From positions 1-24,172 of the forward strand of contig JAANSK020231077.1 in the NCBI GenBank assembly GCA_011763485.2: DNA of 24,172 bases, read 5' to 3'. The position numbers and the translations under genes are program-made. The notes beneath the pieces are model-generated. The model ran no database searches, was not told the DNA's origin, and saw only the letters and a list, made by a program, of their open reading frames with translations. Each line of letters opens with the position of its first letter. The first letter of the stretch is position 1. The stretch is from Isoetes engelmannii. Its lineage: Eukaryota; Streptophyta; Lycopodiopsida; Isoetales; Isoetaceae. Below, in pieces: positions 20,228 through 24,172 of this stretch.

Positions 20228-21411
20228 ATGGGAGCAGCATGTTGCCCAGGTTTTGTTTTAGGTAAAGCTTCTAATAGATCGTCTAGCTTACAGTTGGGGT
20301 CTGAATGCACTTGCCATGATCATGATATTGCAATTCAAATGCAACTCCAAGAGACAAGATCTAGGACAACTGAAGAAGGTCCTTGGTTCTCTAACCAAAA
20401 TTTGGGCCTTGAGCAAATAGTATCTTCCAGGTTTGATGGAGAAGAATATTGGAATGATGTATTAACACATCATAGCCATCATCCTAATCGCAGGATATAT
20501 GAAGACGAACAAGAGGAAGATGATTTGTTTTCAATGCTCTCTTTCCAAACTAGGTATGAGGCTCAAACTCATGCATTTAATGATGGAATTGACATTTATG
20601 AAACAAAATGTGGGATATGTTTGGAATTTGTTCAAGATCGAATGATAATGTTAAGCCAATGCTCCCACTCATTTTGTGCTCCTTGCATAGAGAACTATGC
20701 TGATTATGAGGTGCAACAAAGACGCCTTCCAGTTGTTTGCCCACAAGTATTTTTTACTACAGATGGAAAACAAGTCCAATGCAAGGAAGTGCTCACGAAT
20801 AGAGAATGTGCTAGATTTTTGTCTTCTAAGAGCTTAAGTCATCTTGAAGTGATCCAAATTGAAGATAGTATACCTGAAGCGCAACGGATCTATTGCCCAT
20901 ATGGGTGTCCCCAAGCTATGAATCGCAAGGAGCTTCGCAAGTTAAGCGGTTCTATTTCTAGAGAAGGAAAGAGGACAAAGCGAAGAAGAAAAGTTAAATG
21001 TAACCAGTGTGAAAAACTACTCTGCACTTTCTGTAAAGTGAAATGGCACGAAGGATTATCATGTACTCAATTTCAGCTATATAACTCTGAGAGAGCAACT
21101 ATTGAATCATTGTTTGAGTCCCAAAGATGGAAGCAATGCTCCAAGTGCAAGCATATAATTGAACGTTTCGAGGGCTGCAACCATATATCTTGCAGGTATA
21201 TTTATACTTCATTAGTCCATCAAAAAGCCATTTTCTTCCTTAGATTTAAATTTTGGATATTTTGTGGTTCACTCTGGCATCATGAATGTTTCGAACCACT
21301 TTGATTACACCTTTTCCAATTCACTTAATCACTTTAACTTTGAATTCCAGGTGCGGATACGAATTTTGCTACATTTGTGGATCCCTTTGGAAGACTTGTT
21401 CTTGCTCGTAG
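20228..21411 (+). CDS. RING-between-RING (RBR) E3 ubiquitin ligase, two exons
   Basis: RBR ligases take ubiquitin from an E2 onto a RING2 cysteine and then pass it to a substrate. Exon 1 is 20228-21195 and exon 2 is 21351-21411, giving 342 residues. The start is the first ATG after an in-frame TGA at 20171-20173. An N-terminal variable part with an acidic patch (about 91-99) precedes RING1 (C128, C131, C145, H147, C150, C153, C171). The IBR follows (C223 to C279, with CNQCEKLLCTFC and H274), then RING2 (C304, C307, C317, C322, C324, C329, C332). C317 in EGCNHISC is the expected catalytic cysteine. The order and the short WKTCSC end match plant RNF144-like RBR proteins. All key residues are present, so the gene looks functional. 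A further 5' exon cannot be excluded. Confidence 0.9.
21196..21350 (+). other. RBR ligase intron, 155 nt, splits RING2
   Basis: The boundaries are TGCAG|GTATAT and GAATTCCAG|GTGCGG, phase 2. The join rebuilds ISC|RCGYEFCYICG. If retained, the frame stays open for 36 codons and stops at 21302-21304, giving a protein that keeps C317 but loses the last RING2 zinc ligands. Confidence 0.85.
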
Positions 21412-22740
21412 AACATCTTAAAAATAGCTCAAGAATGTACATGTAATTTGTCGGAACTGATAGTCAAATGATAGAGCATTAATTTATCTATTGTGAAGAC
21501 TTATTCGTGCATGTTCCCTTCATGGTGATATATTGATGAAATGAGTAACTATTATAACCTTTAAGTACAAGAGTATATTATTGTTTCTCAATCATGCAAA
21601 GAGACAAAACTAACATCATCTCAGTTTTGTTGCACATGAGTCATGTAATTTTGCCAGATTTTCTTCTATAATAAGACAAAATCATATGATATCATATGGG
21701 GAATAAAAGACAGGGACACGTCTTCCGGGGGCCTCATTAATGTTAGCTAGCATTTATTTTTGTGGGTTGGGAGGGGGGGAGGGGGAGAAGACTATTTCTC
21801 ATTGCCTTTATTAAATGATATTGGAGGCATGTAATGATGTTGCTCTGAAATGTAGGGACTTTTACCTATATGAGTAGAAAAAAGGGGTCCATTCCATGAC
21901 TTAGCATGGAAAGAGCACTGATATTATTAAACATCAACAACAAATAGTGGTAATTATATGTTGTGGCATTCCTTGATATACAAATGGATGCCAAGCATAG
22001 AACGAAATAGAATGGAAATTGTTAACGTCCATAAAGACCAAAAAAACGAAACAACACATCTTTTTTTAAACCCAACGTAGTCAAACATAATGGTTCTAGT
22101 GGAGAAAGGAGGGAAGAGATTTATTTTCTTGCAAGACACATTTAGGCTCTTGGGACAACTCCGTTTTACCAGTGATATTAAAGCTGGAGAGCAAGCCAGC
22201 CTCCATTTAGAGTTCTGAAGAAGTGATTGAGGGGAAGCAGACCTTTGATTATGGACATAGGAAAGATTTCAGACCCTAGAGAGTTTCTAGAAAACAACAA
22301 GTTTTTTTACCAAACAGAAAAGAAGAATAGAATTGAATACAATAGAGGAGACAAAGGATGACAATGTGTTGAAGTTGGGCTGACACATGCAGGTTAACCC
22401 ACTCTAACCGTTGCCCACTGTCAGATCAACAAAGTTTTATATTGCATAATACCCTCAAGGGGAGGGTTATCCTCCTCATCTAGCAGCATTAAATGTCATG
22501 ACAAGTACATTTACTAGGAAGAGTTATTGTTAACATGCTTTAGATTTTTGCAGTATTCTCATACGATCGTCAGATCCCACATACTGTGTTGTCAGAATCG
22601 AATTTTCACTTAGATTTCTATTTTGAAAGAAACAAACTTTTGCTATTAAGGCTATCTGGATCCCATCTCTTGAATGTTACAATGTGTTTCAGCCTCTAGA
22701 CCATATGAATTGATGGGTTTTTTTTTCCTCTTTTGTTTTC
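21412..22740. other. RBR 3' flank and gene-free stretch
   Basis: No gene is recognised. AATAAAAG near 21702 is one candidate poly(A) signal, though it is distant from the stop. A perfect 16-bp palindrome CATATGATATCATATG lies at 21683-21698 and a G-rich run at 21764-21785. The rest is AT-rich without repeats that can be named. Confidence 0.5.
21764..21785 (+). other. Predicted G-quadruplex motif
   Basis: Four G-tracts (GGG, GGG, GGGGGGG, GGGGG) are separated by loops TT, A and A. This meets the usual G3+ N1-7 rule with very short loops, the most stable class. It lies about 350 bp downstream of the RBR stop codon on the coding strand. No function is implied by sequence alone. Confidence 0.8.
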
Positions 22741-22801
22741 TTTTTTGTTATGATCATTTTTAAATTCATGAAGTTTCTGTGTCTTTTATGTATATTTTCA
22801 G

Positions 22802-22981
22802 TTGTTCGTGTAGATTTTCAGCTAAAGATAGTGATAGTACCTTCAGAAATGGTCATTCCAGATTGCTTATCAAAGTACCTTCCGACACCTTTGGATGCAG
22901 ATTATCTTTCCAATGCAAGCTCTTCAAGTAGGTCGATGTTGAATTTCGACGTTTTAAGCAGCGGTGAAATTTCAAGTTCCT
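22802..22981 (+). pseudogene. Orphan exon-like ORF, unrecognised
   Basis: A long T-rich tract (22719-22800) ends in an acceptor-like TTTTCAG (cut after 22801, or a second one after 22821). An open frame follows with LKIVIVPSEMVIPDCLSKYL and NASSSSRSMLNFDVLSS, ending at a consensus donor GTGAGTAC (22982). The Ser-rich, charged composition is protein-like. No partner exons are found, although about 34 open codons (SQTSGDSGSGSMVV...) occur at 23015-23116. The family is not recognised. It may be a gene fragment, a missed gene, or chance. Confidence 0.3.
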
Positions 22982-23490
22982 GTGAGTACTAGTGGAAAAT
23001 ATTTGAAGTTCTCAAACCTCGGGGGATAGTGGCAGTGGATCTATGGTAGTACACAGTCGAGCACTATGCAGAGGAATATTGCGTGCTTTTGAGCAAAGGG
23101 CCCCCGAGTCTAGATAGTCTCTTAGTCTTCCCATCCTTTCCATCATCACCAATAAACTCAAAGTCATCTTGAAAACAAGGACGAGAAGCATTCTTACCTC
23201 CACTAATAGGCTGTCAAGACCATAGGTTGATGTGGAGTTCCAAAGGCCTAAGGCAAGAGTCACTACGCATATGTATTCATGTTCCAGCAAATTGCCTCTT
23301 GCACAACTTGGGACGATATGACCTGTCGTGCGACTGTTTTAAATGGGGTTTTAAGATGACTTAAAAGATCATTATTGACTATGGATGATCCCAAAACCCT
23401 CAAATGGGCTACTAAATTCACGATTCAGTGAGATAATCGTCTATTTTAATGTATGCATGAGTGTCGAAATCTATTATTTAGCTTCAATTC

Positions 23491-24172
23491 TGTTAGCGCT
23501 AGTCCATACTTGGACATGCTAGTCCATACTTGGACAAGTCCATACTTGGACATGCTAGTCCATACTTGGACATGCCGCCTTTAGCCTTTACCTTTATGGT
23601 ACTATATATACATGTACTCTTCATTGAATAAACATATCTTCCATTGTGGTGCATACATGTCTTCTCTATTGTGTTCTCTTCTGTCTTGTTCTAACATGGT
23701 ATCAGAGCATGCTTCTGATTCTGGATGTTCTGTAAGAATTTGTTATGTTGATGTAGAAGGTCGTGGCTATGGAGTAAAAAACTAGGTCGGATTGAATTCT
23801 CCATAACTTCCTTGATATAAATCAGATCACTGCGATCTAAAGCTTGTTGGAAAGGCCTTAGAGTCTAGTTTGAGTGGCAACAAAAATCATCAGAAAAGGA
23901 TAAGTACTTTTGAGTTATTAGACTTTTAGTGACTAGCTCTGTTTTAAGACTGTTCCTTAAATCCGCGCAGCCACTTGCCTTCTTTGCAGTCTAGTTGCTT
24001 AGACCTTAGTGTCATGAACCTACGGAAACTGAGCGAAGATCAAGAGCGAAGAACAAGGAAATACAAGAGAAATACCAAATAATAATCTGATATATATATA
24101 TAAATAAAGAATCAAGAGTACAATGGCCAATAGGCGCTCAGGAGAACAGGTCAAGAACGAGATCTAGAGTAC
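23491..24172 (+). mobile_element. 5' LTR, primer-binding site and leader of a Copia-like retrotransposon (runs off window)
   Basis: The LTR is 23491-23696 (206 bp), bounded by the perfect 6-bp inverted repeat TGTTAG/CTAACA. TGGTATCAGAGCATG follows at once (23697-23711), the initiator-Met tRNA primer-binding site. Inside, a TATA motif (ACTATATATA, about 23601-23610) precedes AATAAA at 23627-23632. The leader extends to the window end without recognisable gag coding. The short LTR and Met primer site favour Ty1/Copia, but no pol is in view. The intact LTR ends suggest a fairly young insertion. Whether the element is whole cannot be judged here. Confidence 0.8.
23501..23572 (+). repeat. Four hairpin-forming repeats in the LTR U3
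   Basis: AGTCCATACTTGGACA begins at 23501, 23521, 23537 and 23557, spaced 20, 16 and 20 bp. Each copy is identical and can pair GTCCA with TGGAC around TACT. They lie upstream of the LTR TATA motif, the place where repeated enhancer boxes occur in other plant Copia LTRs such as Tnt1. Confidence 0.95.

Noticed and set aside
23012-23290. 92-codon minus-strand ORF
   Set aside because: The hydrophobic, Leu-rich reading has no recognisable domain and competes with open frames on both strands. Probably chance.
23501-23572. CRISPR-like spacing of the four repeats
   Set aside because: The units are nearly contiguous with 0-4-nt gaps, lie inside an LTR and are in plant DNA. They are U3 repeats, not an array with spacers.

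Overview
This is nuclear DNA from a land plant. Two plant-type, intron-containing genes sit among transposable-element remains and AT-rich intergenic DNA. The clade cannot be fixed from the window. It does not look like a grass. A LINE ORF1 of the L1 'transposase_22' type, unlike the zinc-knuckle ORF1 common in flowering-plant L1s, hints at a gymnosperm or other early branch, but only weakly.

Positions 1-2447 hold old LTR-retrotransposon sequence on the minus strand: a roughly 1.55-kb LTR next to a tRNA-Met primer-binding site, and beyond it an LTR-like promoter block. From about 2443 to 7570 lies a nest of elements. An old plus-strand L1-type LINE (ORF2 reverse transcriptase, zinc-binding domain, 3' tail) was entered by a 1.36-kb hAT DNA transposon (3878-5241), which itself took a roughly 100-bp LINE tail (3946-4043). 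A minus-strand element (about 5622-7259) carrying only an ORF1-like gene, with no reverse transcriptase, entered the LINE's 3' part. Positions 7572-8586 hold short repeats and a near-perfect 50-bp stem inverted repeat, then the 5' region of the first gene.

Positions 8587-15006 (+) hold a complete 13-exon gene for the muniscin-like subunit TML of the TPLATE endocytic adaptor complex, about 645 residues. All exon phases agree. Its sixth intron (exon 6 to exon 7) is a GC-AG intron whose 3' splice site lies in a 40-bp tandem duplication. Another intron, of 72 nt, is stop-free and frame-preserving.

Positions 15007-20227 are intergenic, with tandem repeats of 48, about 60 and about 170 bp and no convincing gene. 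Positions 20228-21411 (+) encode a two-exon RING-between-RING (RBR) E3 ubiquitin ligase of about 342 residues with a possible lipidation signal at its N terminus. Downstream are a strong G-quadruplex candidate, one orphan exon-like ORF and, from 23491, the 5' LTR, primer-binding site and leader of a Copia-like element that runs off the window end.

The two host genes are not an operon or pathway pair. One acts in clathrin-mediated endocytosis and the other in ubiquitin transfer. Protein comparisons rest on remembered family sequences, not on a search.
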